Numbered from the stretch's first letter, positions 8,144 to 18,010 are shown. The stretch is DNA of 52,612 nt from Nitrospinota bacterium (GCA_015231995.1 JADGAO010000001.1:1-52612); one strand, 5' to 3'. Made by a program: numbers and translations. The notes: generated by a model from the sequence alone, not told the origin.

Positions 8144-9736
8144 CTACCATCCCTCCACCCGCAGGAATTTCCCATCCTGCTTTACAAGAACCGATTGAGG
8201 AATCGCAATCTCGTTGGCGCGTTCCAACGCCTCGTCAACGCTGGCGGGAGGTTCGGTTCCCGCGAGGCGTTTCCATAACCGCCTACCGAAATATCCAGCG
8301 TTCCCGTCAAAGCTCATGTAATGTGGAACCAGCCCCGGAATGTTCCCGCCGTTCTTGTACATAAGGATTATTTTGAGCAGGCGGTTGCCCGCCTTGCTCA
8401 CATGCTCCACGACCTTGGCGCCGGTCACGTTCACCCGTGTCGGTTCAAGGTAAAGGTCGCTCATCCGGGGCGTTTCCTTGCCGGTTTCTTTCTCCGGCGC
8501 CGCTTGTTCAAAAACATGTTCGCAGACGGGACACTGTTTCACCTTCGCGTGAACTATTTCCTTGCATTCGGAGCAAACCTTGGACGGCGCATCGTGAAGG
8601 TTTTCTTTATCGTCTTTCGCCAGCTTGATTCGTGGTTTGTTCGGGTCTCCGTGTTCCCGATAGTTGTTGGCAAGATCAAGAACCAGCAGGTTATCCTTCC
8701 CCTCCGCCGGTCTTGTCCCACGCCCGATCATCTGGACGAACAGAACCGCGCTTTTCGTGGGGCGTAACATCATCACAAGATCAACCTTCGGACAATCCCA
8801 TCCTTCCGTCAGAACCCCGACGTTCGCCAGAATCCTGATATTCCCACCAGCGAATCCGGATAAGACTCTATCCCGCTCCGGCGACCGCATCTCCGAATGA
8901 ACACAGCCAACGGTGAATCCCGCCCGCCCGAACGCCGACTGAACCAGTTTGGCGTGTTCAATCGTCACGCAGAAAACCAGAACATGCCTCCGCTCTTCGC
9001 CGTAAGCCATGTACGATTTGACGGCGGACTCTATATGAGTCGTCCTGCTCATGAACTCCGACAACTGCCCGATGTTGTAATCGCCGGACACCTTGATCCC
9101 CGAAAGGTCAGGCTCGGAGGGAACCTTCGCCCTTATCTTGCACAGATAACCGAGGCTTTGTAGCTCCGCCATAGACACGCGGTAATGGAGTTTCGGGAAA
9201 AGGTTCGTGTAACCGGCCTTGCATTGGCCTCCATAGATATAGCCGTGCCCAAGCCGGTAAGGAGTAGCAGTCACTCCCAACACCCGGAGGCCGGGATAGA
9301 CGCTCTCCATCGCCGCTATTAGCGCGTTATATTGGCCGCCATCTTCTTTCGGCGGGATGTGATGCGCCTCGTCCACTATCAGCAGGTGGAAGACCTCGGT
9401 TCTCATGCGCCGGATAAGCGTCTGAACCGATCCTATGACAACCGGAGCGCCCAGGTTGCAGTCATCCGTTACCGACGCGCAGGCCGTGCCAATCCTGTTC
9501 CATGCCTCCGGCCATACGGCGACCAGTTTGTCCCGCGCCTGCGTTATCAACTCCCGCCGGTGCGCCACAATAGCTATCCGTAATGACGGATACTCCGTCA
9601 GCCAGCGTTTGATAAGCTCGGAAAACAGGATAGTCTTCCCTGCTCCAGTGGCGGCTTGTAGCAAGACGTATTTGTCCTCGCGCAATCCGGCCATAACCGC
9701 GTCAATCGCCTCGTGCTGATATGGCCGGAGTATCAT
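8144..9736 (-). CDS. SF2 DEAD/DEAH-box helicase with C-terminal zinc ribbon
   Basis: A 530-residue superfamily 2 helicase. Motif I is AATGAGKT near residue 30, motif II is VDEAH near 121, motif III TATPYR, and motif VI MIGRGTRPAEG. After the second RecA fold there is a zinc ribbon (CSEC ... CPVCEHVF). It resembles phage helicases found beside recombination genes and likely unwinds branched DNA. ATG 9736 lies 2 bases after the previous stop codon; the open frame extends to a TTG at 9751, which is less likely. Confidence 0.85.
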   Translation of the reverse strand: MILRPYQHEAIDAVMAGLREDKYVLLQAATGAGKTILFSELIKRWLTEYPSLRIAIVAHRRELITQARDKLVAVWPEAWNRIGTACASVTDDCNLGAPVVIGSVQTLIRRMRTEVFHLLIVDEAHHIPPKEDGGQYNALIAAMESVYPGLRVLGVTATPYRLGHGYIYGGQCKAGYTNLFPKLHYRVSMAELQSLGYLCKIRAKVPSEPDLSGIKVSGDYNIGQLSEFMSRTTHIESAVKSYMAYGEERRHVLVFCVTIEHAKLVQSAFGRAGFTVGCVHSEMRSPERDRVLSGFAGGNIRILANVGVLTEGWDCPKVDLVMMLRPTKSAVLFVQMIGRGTRPAEGKDNLLVLDLANNYREHGDPNKPRIKLAKDDKENLHDAPSKVCSECKEIVHAKVKQCPVCEHVFEQAAPEKETGKETPRMSDLYLEPTRVNVTGAKVVEHVSKAGNRLLKIILMYKNGGNIPGLVPHYMSFDGNAGYFGRRLWKRLAGTEPPASVDEALERANEIAIPQSVLVKQDGKFLRVEGW

Positions 9737-9738
9737 CG

Positions 9739-10227
9739 CTATTTTTCCCAAGGAAGCTTGTTAGGTCTTGCTACGGGAGGAACCTGGGCGGCTTTGGCTT
9801 GCGCGGTTGGAATCGTTTTGAGGCTGGCGCCGCCTTCAATCGCTTTGAACGACCGGATGACATTCTTTGGCTCGTAGCCCTCCCGTGTCTCCACCCCCAC
9901 GCGGATCATGCAGAAGAGGCCGTGAAACTCCTCCGTGTCCCGGACAAAATTCGGGTTCTTGTGGTTGCAGGCCACGGCCATAGCCTTGAGCCGGGATCGC
10001 CCCACCTCCACAGATTTGTCCGATCCGGAAAGCATTATCCGGTCGAACACCTTCTTGCCGTCGCACTGGCCGCCCTCTATCTCCCATGTCCAGTTAATCA
10101 TGTGGTTGCCGGATTTGGATTTCGTCACTTCGGAGTCAACCACCTTCGCCTTGTACGTGCCTTCCGGCGCAGGCTCGTAAACCGGCGCGTCCGGCGCGTT
10201 TGTCAAATCCATGTCCAGTTCGGCCAT
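9739..10227 (-). CDS. DUF669-like phage protein, probable ssDNA-binding
   Basis: 162 residues. The central part (KAKVVDSEVTKSKSGNHMI, then WTWEIEGGQCDGKKVFDRI) matches the layout of DUF669 proteins, which in phages sit next to an AAA/Sak4 gene and are thought to act as SSB-like partners. The tail is Pro/Ala-rich and ends in a short charged LPWEK, loosely like an SSB tip. Location between the Sak4-like gene (5 bases upstream) and the helicase supports a recombination role. The function is inferred from family context. Confidence 0.65.
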   Translation of the reverse strand: MAELDMDLTNAPDAPVYEPAPEGTYKAKVVDSEVTKSKSGNHMINWTWEIEGGQCDGKKVFDRIMLSGSDKSVEVGRSRLKAMAVACNHKNPNFVRDTEEFHGLFCMIRVGVETREGYEPKNVIRSFKAIEGGASLKTIPTAQAKAAQVPPVARPNKLPWEK

Positions 10228-10232
10228 CTCCG

Positions 10233-10934
10233 TTACCTCCAGTTGAAAATTTTTTGTTTGATAACCTGCAAGTCCGGTTTCTCCACAAGGTCAAGCCTGC
10301 CGCTCCGGTCTTTCGCCGGTCTGCGTTCATAAGGCTGGGTGAAAAATACCCGCTCCACCGTTCCGCCACTCTCCAGCGTGGTCATGTAAAACACCTCATC
10401 GAAATACGACGTGAGCCGTTCCTTGACCTCTTTCCCGGCCAGCGCTGGCATGTAGTAGATGCGGTTGATGTCGTCTTTATCTTTTTCCTCAAGGCAGGTG
10501 AAGACGACGTTGTACGGCGCCAAATCGCGGAACCCTTTAATCAGAACCGTCATGGAGTCCCGATACCCGCCCCAAAGGTTGAAACTGTCTTTTTTGTCCG
10601 GATATTTCGCCTGATACGCCTCAACGCAACGGCCAGCTATCTCGGTAAGCGAGTCTATGAATATCCAGCGGTAGCGTTCCCTGGCCTGATTGTCGTGCGC
10701 CAGAAAGTCGAACGCCTCCTTGAACTCCGTGAATGTCCCGATCTCGAAACCCTCGATATGCCCCGCCTGCACAAGGTCGCGGACGCATAGCAGGCCGCCT
10801 TCCGCCGACAGGACGCAAACCTTCTCATCAGCGGGGATGGTTCGTAGTAGGGATGTTTTCCCGATTCCAGCCGCGCCAATGACCAAGGCGGTGAACCGCT
10901 CCACGCTGTCCGGCTGGATGATCTTAAGAGGCAC
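10233..10934 (-). CDS. AAA ATPase, Sak4-like single-strand annealing protein
   Basis: 233 residues with a RecA-like core: Walker A GAAGIGKTS (20-28) and Walker B RWIFIDS (about 89-95). This is the AAA_24 phage nucleotide-binding family, which includes the Sak4 recombinases that pair single strands with help from an SSB. The following DUF669-like gene fits that pairing. Its start overlaps the end of the small upstream gene by 11 bases, typical of a tightly packed early operon. Confidence 0.78.
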   Translation of the reverse strand: MPLKIIQPDSVERFTALVIGAAGIGKTSLLRTIPADEKVCVLSAEGGLLCVRDLVQAGHIEGFEIGTFTEFKEAFDFLAHDNQARERYRWIFIDSLTEIAGRCVEAYQAKYPDKKDSFNLWGGYRDSMTVLIKGFRDLAPYNVVFTCLEEKDKDDINRIYYMPALAGKEVKERLTSYFDEVFYMTTLESGGTVERVFFTQPYERRPAKDRSGRLDLVEKPDLQVIKQKIFNWR

Positions 10935-11163
10935 GGCTTTTTCCTTCGAGCGCCTTTAGCAAACTCTTGGCGTGATGCAGGCATACATACTGGTCAACCG
11001 AGGGGTTATTGGTTCCGCCCCGGTTGATGTAATTCCGTAAAAGTCTCATACGGCGTTTCGGTGTATGCAACGCCCTGACCGGTGTCCAGGTTCCAAGCTT
11101 GTCCAGAAACTTCTTTTCGTGAACCGTCGTCCAGGATGTCTCCTCTTTTCCATTTCCGTTCAT
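10924..11163 (-). CDS. Small early-operon protein, unknown function
   Basis: 79 residues, basic (many Lys and Arg), predicted mostly helical, with no recognisable domain. ATG 11163 overlaps the stop of the upstream HTH gene (ATGA), which argues for translational coupling and for this start over an in-frame upstream codon at 11193. Its position before the Sak4-like gene is conserved-looking for early phage operons, but I do not recognise the family. Confidence 0.6.
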   Translation of the reverse strand: MNGNGKEETSWTTVHEKKFLDKLGTWTPVRALHTPKRRMRLLRNYINRGGTNNPSVDQYVCLHHAKSLLKALEGKSRAS

Positions 11164-11498
11164 GTCAATGGCTCCTTGTTTAATACGGGACAATTGGCCG
11201 ACTTATTACAGTAGATCGGCATATTCTCTCTTTCCTTGGCCGGAATCAGCTCACGGGGCAATAAATGTCGAAACCGCGCTGGCCAGTATTGAAAAAGACG
11301 CTTTTTATATTTCTCTTTGATGTTCTCGCTTATCACCCGGTAGATGGCGGGCGAATGTCGTTCACCCTTGAATACCAAGTTCACCAGGGATTTATGGCAT
11401 CCGGCCTTGTCCGCTATCTCCGCTTGGGTAAGGCCGTTTAACTCGATGAGCTTTTTCAACGCCACCAGCTTCGGGTCAATCTTCTTTCTTTTTTCCAA
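11160..11498 (-). CDS. XRE-family HTH regulator, Cro/Ner-like
   Basis: About 112 residues. An HTH lies near the N-terminus (LKKLIELNGLTQAEIADKAG then HKSLVNLVFKGER), followed by a basic region and a short Cys-containing tail. It is the first gene of the leftward early operon and is divergent from the repressor at 11629, the position of Cro in lambdoid phages. The start is uncertain: TTG 11498 is 7 bases from AGGAGG and is chosen, but GTG 11504 is in frame, and the frame stays open to 11546. Confidence 0.68.
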   Translation of the reverse strand: MEKRKKIDPKLVALKKLIELNGLTQAEIADKAGCHKSLVNLVFKGERHSPAIYRVISENIKEKYKKRLFQYWPARFRHLLPRELIPAKERENMPIYCNKSANCPVLNKEPLT

Positions 11499-11547
11499 CT
11501 CCACTCCTCCTCTTGAGAGGTTCAACAGAGCCACCAACCACGCCACT

Positions 11548-11577
11548 AATTTATGACTAAATACAGTTTTTTATCAA
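11548..11577 (-). promoter_or_regulatory. Candidate early leftward promoter
   Basis: On the minus strand TTGATA (11572-11577) and TAAATT (11548-11553) are separated by 18 bases, a good sigma-70 match. It would transcribe the Cro-like gene and the replication operon. Confidence 0.5.
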
Positions 11578-11597
11578 CAGTATCTTGCGGTATTCTG
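11578..11597. promoter_or_regulatory. Imperfect palindrome, candidate repressor operator
   Basis: An imperfect inverted repeat with outer arms CAGTAT and ATTCTG (five of six pair) lies between the two divergent regulators, next to the -35 box of the leftward promoter. A weak rightward promoter (TTGCGG 11585, TAGACT 11608, spacer 17) overlaps it, so one bound repressor could control both directions. This is inferred from position; binding is untested. Confidence 0.35.
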
Positions 11598-11628
11598 AAA
11601 AATAATGTAGACTGGTTGACATATAACA

Positions 11629-12312
11629 ATGGATGAAACCACAATGAAAAACAACACGTTCGCCGAGCGGATGCGACAGATAATGAACGACCAGAAAAGC
11701 GTGAACGATTTTTCGATAAAAACCGGCATCTCCGCGAGCCTGCTTAAAGCCTATTTGAACGGGAAATCATTGCCCGGAGTTGACAACCTGCTGAAAATAG
11801 CAAACTCTGCTGGGGTTAGAACCGGTTGGCTTGCCGAAGGCGAGGCTCCAATGTTAAAGGAAGAAGCCGTTCCATACATCGCAAACGCGGGCTTTGGCGA
11901 GGACTACGATCTTGTCAACGTGGTCTCCGGCAGGAGCGGCGCCGGGCCGGGATTTTTGCCCGACGACTCCGTTGAAATGCGGATAGCCTTCCGCAGGGAC
12001 TGGCTCCAGCGCAAAGGCGACCCTAGGCGGATGAGCCTGATCCGGATTCAGGGTGATTCGATGGAGCCGACTTTAAAATCCGGCGACCTTGTTATGGTCA
12101 ATCTTAACCTTAACTACCTAGACCCATCCGGTGGGATTTACGTCATCACAGTGGACGATCACGTGATGACCAAACGAATCCAGATGTTCACCCAAAGCGC
12201 CAAGGTTAAAATCATCAGCGATAACGAGGTTTACGAGACCGTGGAACGGCATGTTGACGATGTTATTGTCAACGGCAGGGTCGTATGGTTCGCAAGGGAG
12301 ATGGAGAGGTAA
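11629..12312 (+). CDS. CI/LexA-type prophage repressor (HTH + S24 peptidase)
   Basis: 227 residues. An XRE-type HTH occupies about 10-60. The C-terminal half is an S24 self-cleaving domain with Ser144 in GDSMEPTL and Lys182 in HVMTKR. A likely cleavage site is the Ala-Gly in GRSGAGPG (about 105-106). The protein should keep the prophage silent and be inactivated through RecA after DNA damage. ATG 11629 has no clear ribosome site; ATG 11644 is an alternative, and a nearly leaderless transcript would fit the weak promoter upstream. It is the only phage gene here on the plus strand. Confidence 0.85.
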   Translation: MDETTMKNNTFAERMRQIMNDQKSVNDFSIKTGISASLLKAYLNGKSLPGVDNLLKIANSAGVRTGWLAEGEAPMLKEEAVPYIANAGFGEDYDLVNVVSGRSGAGPGFLPDDSVEMRIAFRRDWLQRKGDPRRMSLIRIQGDSMEPTLKSGDLVMVNLNLNYLDPSGGIYVITVDDHVMTKRIQMFTQSAKVKIISDNEVYETVERHVDDVIVNGRVVWFAREMER

Positions 12313-12347
12313 GGCAAATTATAGCGATTTATGTGAAGTATTTTGGA

Positions 12348-15300
12348 TCAGGCTCTGTTTTCTGCGTTTTCTTTCCGAATCTGCTCATACACCTCTTTAA
12401 GCAGTTGTTGGCTAACTACCTCGCGGAAACGATCTTCGTTCATGAACTTCGCGGTGATTTCCTCATTCTGCTCCATTCGGTCAATAAAAAGTCCTTCCAG
12501 AGTCTTACGGAAAACATAGCTGAAGTTTTCCATCGTATTGGCAAGAGCCGCCTGGCGGAGGCTACCATCGGCAACAGCGTCCTCACGTATCGACTCGAAG
12601 AACAATTGATCGCCGGGTTTGAACTCCGTACCAAATCGTTCGTTGAGGATATCAATCAGCTTAGATAGATCGATTTCATCTCCCTGGGTGATTCCGGTTC
12701 CGACAGATACGGGACCCGACACCTCGTTACGCTCACCCGGTTGCATGATGATTGATCCCTCGCTGATTTTTTGCAACCGATAGAATTTGAGCGCCACGTC
12801 GTCATCGAAGTTGTAAATCGGCCCCCGATTGCCCCTAGGCAATTTGGCTAGTAGGAACCTGATGTATGAGTAAAGTTTCTCCAGGTCTGAATCCTGAAAT
12901 GGAATTATTTGCGCCATGAAAGAGTATAGGTTCCGGAAAGCCACTAATGTCTTGCGAAACTCCTCGCGCGCCTCTTCGTCAAGGTTGTTGTATCGCCCCA
13001 CGGCGGGATCGATGCAGGCATTCATCCGGGCGTGGTCAGTGGGTGTCTGGTTGTGCTTTGGCTTAAAAAAGACTTTGCAGAACTCCTCAACCTCGGCTTT
13101 GAAGTACACCTGATGAACATCCAGTTTTGCTTGCAACTCATAGAGTTGTTTTGGTTCAGCCCGCTCCCCGATAATCGTCTGCTCATGGTACGGTTGGAAC
13201 GATTTGAGAATCTCCTCTGGGTCGTTCACGAAATCGAGAATGAAGGTGTCTTCCTTGCCGGTGTGCATACGGTTTAGACGTGAGAGTGTCTGAACCGCCT
13301 GGATTCCTGAGAGACGCTTGTCAACATACATGGTGTGAAGTAGCGGCTGGTCAAATCCAGTCTGGTACTTCTCAGCCACAAGTAGTACTTGGTATTCTTC
13401 GGAGCCAAAGCGTTCCGGAAGCTCTTTCTCACGAATTCCTTTGTTCATGCCAACTTCGGTATATTCAATGCCCGGCGCATCGGGATCGAATACCGTTCCA
13501 GAGAAGGCAACCAGAGTCTTGATCCCAGCATATTCCTTTTCAGTAATGTAATTGTCGAATGCCTGCTTGTATTTCACAGCATGGAGACGGCTCCCTGTAA
13601 CCACCATTGCCTTGGCCTTACCGCCGATCTTGTGCATGGTGAAATTACGGAAGTGCTCGACCATAATTTCGGTCTTCTGTGAAATGTTGTGCGGGTGCAG
13701 GCTCATGAAGCGTGCTAATGCCTTGGCAGCCTTGCGTTTCTCCACCTTGGGATCATCCTCGATGGACTTGATAAGCCGGTAGTATGTCTTGTACGTCGTG
13801 TAGTTCTGGAGCACGTCGAGGATGAATCCCTCCTCAATGGCCTGTCGCATACTGTAAAGATGAAAAGGTTCAGGCTTGCCACCAGAGTCCAGAGTGCCGA
13901 AGACCTCAAGCGTTTTATACTTTGGTGTAGCGGTAAAGGCGAAAAAGCTGATGTTAGGTTGTCGTCCGCGCTTGACCATTGTCTTGAGGATTTCTTCCTC
14001 AAAGTCAGCCAAACCTTCTTCCTCGGCTTTCACCCTTGCCTCTTCCTTAATGCCCGCACCTGCGAGAACACCCTTGAGTTCAGCCGCTGTCTCGCCGCCT
14101 TGGGAGCTATGGGCTTCGTCAATAATGACAGCGTACTGGCGCATGGGCAGATCGCCAATCTTATCGGTGACAAATGGAAACTTCTGCAAGGTAGTGATAA
14201 CGATGGGCACGTTTGATCCAAGAGCTTCAGCCAACTGGGTTGAGTTGAGATCAATTTTTTGCACAACGCCTTGTTTATGCTCGAACTGGTAGATCGTATT
14301 TTGAAGTTGCTGATCCAGGACGATGCGGTCAGTAATGACAATAACGGAGTCAAAAACTTTTTCGTCCTTACTGTCGTAAAGACTGGCGAGCCGATGCGCA
14401 AGCCAGGCGATGGAGTTAGATTTACCGCTTCCCGCCGAATGTTGAATCAGGTAGTTGGTTCCAACGCCACGCACACGAGCATCTGCAACGATGGCACGCA
14501 CACAATTGAGTTGATGGTAGCGCGGGAAGATCATTGCCTCGCGTTTGACCTTTTTGCCGCCAAGCTTCTTTTCCTCTATCTGTAGGTGAATGAACCGCGC
14601 CAAAATGTCTAGCAAACTGTGTCGTTCTAATACTTCTTCCCATAGATAGGCAGACTTGTAAGCGCCAGGATTCTCCGGATTACCCGAACCACCGTTACAA
14701 CCCTTATTAAAGGGCAAGAAATGGGTGCTCCTTCCCGATAGGCGCGTGGCCATATAAACTTCATCCGTATCGGCGGCAAAATGCACGAGTGCCCTCTTCT
14801 TGAACTGAAAGATGAGGTCTGAGGGATCACGGTCATTTTTATACTGCGTGATCCCATGCCGCCACGTTTGGCCGGTCATGGGATTCTTGAGTTCTACCGT
14901 AACCACAGGGATGCCGTTTAGCCCCAATGTTACGTCGAGGGTATTGCCATGCCTGGCCGCGTAGCGGAGCTGGCGTGTTATAGTGAGATGGTTTGACGCA
15001 TAGAGATTTTGCGTGTCTGGATTCATACCGCTTGCCGGGGCGAAATAGGCCATGCGGAAGAGCTTACCAAAGCATTTAAATCCATGCCTCAGGACTGAAA
15101 GACATCCTTCATGGTCGGAGTTGAGCGCCCGGCAGAGATCGTCCAGCAAGGTATCCTCTGCCTTATCCTTCTGGATATTTTCGAGGTACTCCCATTCCTT
15201 GGACTGTGTATTTTTGACGAAGGCAATCACATCGGATGGGAATAGACCGCGCTCCTGGTCAAATGCTTCACTGTCACCTTTCTTGTACCCGCCTGTGGTT

Positions 15301-15356
15301 GTCAGGTGGTGTTCAATGGCAGTCTCGAAGGCATGTTCAGTGTGATGACCAGGCAT
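12348..15356 (-). CDS. hsdR: Type I restriction enzyme R subunit
   Basis: 1,002 residues; the motor and nuclease of the type I complex, which pumps unmodified DNA and cuts it at a distance. The nuclease domain has Asp141, Glu155 and Lys157 (in VTVELKN) plus GITQY at 168-172. The helicase shows Walker A HSAGSGKS (about 306-313), DEAH at 413-416, motif III TATPKY and a late SRLNR motif. Full length with no break. The gene is last in the leftward operon, separated from the others by the subtilase/ATPase pair. It converges with the repressor gene with only 35 bases between. Confidence 0.95.
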   Translation of the reverse strand: MPGHHTEHAFETAIEHHLTTTGGYKKGDSEAFDQERGLFPSDVIAFVKNTQSKEWEYLENIQKDKAEDTLLDDLCRALNSDHEGCLSVLRHGFKCFGKLFRMAYFAPASGMNPDTQNLYASNHLTITRQLRYAARHGNTLDVTLGLNGIPVVTVELKNPMTGQTWRHGITQYKNDRDPSDLIFQFKKRALVHFAADTDEVYMATRLSGRSTHFLPFNKGCNGGSGNPENPGAYKSAYLWEEVLERHSLLDILARFIHLQIEEKKLGGKKVKREAMIFPRYHQLNCVRAIVADARVRGVGTNYLIQHSAGSGKSNSIAWLAHRLASLYDSKDEKVFDSVIVITDRIVLDQQLQNTIYQFEHKQGVVQKIDLNSTQLAEALGSNVPIVITTLQKFPFVTDKIGDLPMRQYAVIIDEAHSSQGGETAAELKGVLAGAGIKEEARVKAEEEGLADFEEEILKTMVKRGRQPNISFFAFTATPKYKTLEVFGTLDSGGKPEPFHLYSMRQAIEEGFILDVLQNYTTYKTYYRLIKSIEDDPKVEKRKAAKALARFMSLHPHNISQKTEIMVEHFRNFTMHKIGGKAKAMVVTGSRLHAVKYKQAFDNYITEKEYAGIKTLVAFSGTVFDPDAPGIEYTEVGMNKGIREKELPERFGSEEYQVLLVAEKYQTGFDQPLLHTMYVDKRLSGIQAVQTLSRLNRMHTGKEDTFILDFVNDPEEILKSFQPYHEQTIIGERAEPKQLYELQAKLDVHQVYFKAEVEEFCKVFFKPKHNQTPTDHARMNACIDPAVGRYNNLDEEAREEFRKTLVAFRNLYSFMAQIIPFQDSDLEKLYSYIRFLLAKLPRGNRGPIYNFDDDVALKFYRLQKISEGSIIMQPGERNEVSGPVSVGTGITQGDEIDLSKLIDILNERFGTEFKPGDQLFFESIREDAVADGSLRQAALANTMENFSYVFRKTLEGLFIDRMEQNEEITAKFMNEDRFREVVSQQLLKEVYEQIRKENAENRA

Positions 15357-15433
15357 CTAACCTTCTCCATAGGAATTGATTTGGCGGTAAGGGAGCACAA
15401 CTCTCACAAAATCTATTGTTTTTCCAACAAGCA

Positions 15434-18010
15434 TTATATTGCCCCTCCGCCTGTTACTGGAATGCGTATGCGGAGTCTGTCTCTGATTTCTTGATAAATA
15501 GGCAGAGCGATTCCCTCCGCCACTTCCAACGTTACGACCAATCCATAACGTACTGGCTCTGGGATATCTCCTGCTTCAGCCCGACAATTAACTTTGATCG
15601 TAATTTCATTGCCGTCCTGGAAGTCCACTGCACGGTTGCCTTCCAGTACTTCATGTTGCAACGTTCCTCGCGTGACTGCTCTAAAGTCAGCATCCATTCT
15701 GGTTGGCGCAAGATCGTTTTTTGGATCAAACCATAAATGTGCAACTCGGTAGCTCTGCCGTTGGCAATTCACAGGAGTAAGCCATGCGAGCGTGATTGTT
15801 AGACGGCGTTTTTCAGTTACAGCGGAAAGGCTTGGAGGGAGTGGAAAGTGGAATTCATCGGCTTCTCCATCCCCAAGACTGCCGATTCCTATCACGGTGA
15901 CACGTTGATCCGTACAAGTCCCCACCTTTGCTATATCAGCCACACCGTATCCTAGAAACCGTCCAACATGGTCTTTAAATGTCCTACTGGTCACAGAATC
16001 ACTCAGAATTGATTCGTAAAGCGACCATGCCTGTCCCCAATTCGCCCCATGCGCCAGAAGCGCCTTCAGCAGAACCGTGTTGTATCCCTCATGCAAGTTC
16101 GCGCCATGTTGTACACGCAGATCGCTCAAAACATCGAACAAAAAAGCGGCGGCACGGGAGGCCAAGGCGGTTGCGTCGCTTGTTCCCCTGGAATACCCTT
16201 TCCGGTTCAATTCCCCTGAAGGGCCGGGCGAGGCTACACATTGGCCAGGAGGCTGATTGGAGCCTTTGGGCTGTTGCAGGATAGCTTGGCTATGAGTGTT
16301 CCCCATTTTTTCGGTTAAAAACTGTCTACCGCCAGGGAAGAAAATATCTGGTTTTATCGAACGCCGATATCCTAGGCCATGCGCGCTGAAAGTAGAGGGG
16401 ATTCCCTGCCGCGTAAAGGGATCGATTTGGTTGGAATTGGGGTTTAGCGTGGACTTATCCGAATGACTTGCGCCGAGTGTGAGACCATTAATAGTTTCCG
16501 CTGGAGATAGTAGGCGGCGATGTCTCGTATCCGCTACAATCGCCTTTATAATCGCGCTCTCTCTTTCGTTTGCGGACAGATTTCTCAAATCGCTTCTTGG
16601 AATGTCCAATTCGATGTCTTGCGAATGATTGCCAGCGCTGACCATAAAAAGCACGTTGTACTTCCATGAAAGCCAATCCAGCAAACGCCCAAGGGGACTC
16701 ATCTCCCGGACGAACGGTCTGGAACCATCGCAAACAGACAAATTAATCACACGAACACTGGGAGCCACAGGATCGTTGCCATCTTCGATTTCAAATAGGT
16801 GGCGCACTGCGCGATGAATCAAATCCACAGGAAGAACATCCTCTGGTATCTGTTCAAAAAATTGGCCATCGAAACCTCGCAGAGGTTTCATTATTGGGCG
16901 GACATAAACAGTCCTTCCCAAAGGTTGACCGCCCTCGTCCAGTTCGCCATGACAAATGAGGGAAGCCATAGCCGTACCATGAACGCGCTCCTTCGCCTGG
17001 TAGGAGCTTTCATATCCATCTGGATCGTCCACGATCAGCCGTCCATCCAGTAGGCTATGCCCCGTCAAGGGTAAGCCGTCGAACAAAGCGATGATCGGCT
17101 CACTTCCTTTTGGAATGCTTGATTCTCTGTCTTCAAGAGTCTGCGTCTCTGATAAGTCTTCCGGCAGATGAACCGCGCATTGCCCGACAGGTCGCAGATA
17201 CCATATGTCCTCGCATTGAAGTAACCTGACCTCCCTTTGGGCGATAATTTCTTTAACCTGATCTGCCGGAATCCTCCCAAGTATCCCATGATAGGCAATC
17301 TCAGAAATTACGCATTTCTGAACGATTTCACCCCCCAGAGATGTTACGGCCTGGTTAAGGTAAGCTTCCGATTGCTGTCGGCGATTGGCATCTCCTCGAA
17401 ACCATAGTTCGGCCACGAAAGGAACCAGATTTTGCCCATGCGTAATCCGCATCTGCCAGTCTTCGAATAGGCCCGTATCACGGATGCGGTCTTGCGAATC
17501 CCAAGGACGAATAGTGTGCAGGTGTTCGAAGGCATGTTTCATTGGCGCCAATCTGTGAGGAAACTTCTGGTTTGGATTCTGTTTCCACCCACTGAAAAGG
17601 CTCTGCAACTCTTGGAGAGCGCGTTGATCTGTCATTACAAGGAAAAGCTGTCCCTTCAGCCGCTTTTGCGGATCGCTAACATCCTCGAAGCCATCAACAG
17701 GATCAATGTCATCGAGTTCCAATTCAACGAGCCATTCTAGTCCCTCAACCTTCTTCACAGCTTTGATGAAATCGTCGATAGGGCCGACAGTCTCAAGAAC
17801 TAGCGCCTGTTCTGGCTGAAGACCAAGCGTGTTGTTCTGCAAGGCGAGTCTTTGCCGATCTATGGCCTGTTGAAGACGTTGGAATTGAGGAGTTAAACGC
17901 TCGCCTTGTTGCTGAACCGCAGGCAAACGATATTTAGCGCCACCACCGTGGCGTTTGGCGCGTTCGGCTTTGGCCGTTTTAGGGAAAATAAGGATGGGAT
18001 ATTCTGCCAT
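15434..18010 (-). CDS. ietS: Subtilisin-like (S8) protease of an IetAS-type defence pair
   Basis: About 858 residues, cytoplasmic (no signal peptide). The S8 triad is visible: Asp in IALFDG (about 311), His in RVHGTAMAS (about 344), Ser in RGTSDATALAS (about 611), with the oxyanion Asn in VSAGNHS (about 461). A 300-residue N-terminal region of unknown fold precedes the protease. An AAA ATPase gene directly upstream and translationally coupled to it is the layout of IetAS, a pair reported to block phage. The ATPase probably controls the protease. ATG 18010 is 10 bases from GGAGG; an in-frame GTG at 18016 overlaps the ATPase stop codon. Confidence 0.82.
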   Translation of the reverse strand: MAEYPILIFPKTAKAERAKRHGGGAKYRLPAVQQQGERLTPQFQRLQQAIDRQRLALQNNTLGLQPEQALVLETVGPIDDFIKAVKKVEGLEWLVELELDDIDPVDGFEDVSDPQKRLKGQLFLVMTDQRALQELQSLFSGWKQNPNQKFPHRLAPMKHAFEHLHTIRPWDSQDRIRDTGLFEDWQMRITHGQNLVPFVAELWFRGDANRRQQSEAYLNQAVTSLGGEIVQKCVISEIAYHGILGRIPADQVKEIIAQREVRLLQCEDIWYLRPVGQCAVHLPEDLSETQTLEDRESSIPKGSEPIIALFDGLPLTGHSLLDGRLIVDDPDGYESSYQAKERVHGTAMASLICHGELDEGGQPLGRTVYVRPIMKPLRGFDGQFFEQIPEDVLPVDLIHRAVRHLFEIEDGNDPVAPSVRVINLSVCDGSRPFVREMSPLGRLLDWLSWKYNVLFMVSAGNHSQDIELDIPRSDLRNLSANERESAIIKAIVADTRHRRLLSPAETINGLTLGASHSDKSTLNPNSNQIDPFTRQGIPSTFSAHGLGYRRSIKPDIFFPGGRQFLTEKMGNTHSQAILQQPKGSNQPPGQCVASPGPSGELNRKGYSRGTSDATALASRAAAFLFDVLSDLRVQHGANLHEGYNTVLLKALLAHGANWGQAWSLYESILSDSVTSRTFKDHVGRFLGYGVADIAKVGTCTDQRVTVIGIGSLGDGEADEFHFPLPPSLSAVTEKRRLTITLAWLTPVNCQRQSYRVAHLWFDPKNDLAPTRMDADFRAVTRGTLQHEVLEGNRAVDFQDGNEITIKVNCRAEAGDIPEPVRYGLVVTLEVAEGIALPIYQEIRDRLRIRIPVTGGGAI

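Noticed and set aside
13032..14585. Several plus-strand frames opposite hsdR
   Set aside because: All lie antisense to an intact HsdR with complete motifs and show no family features.
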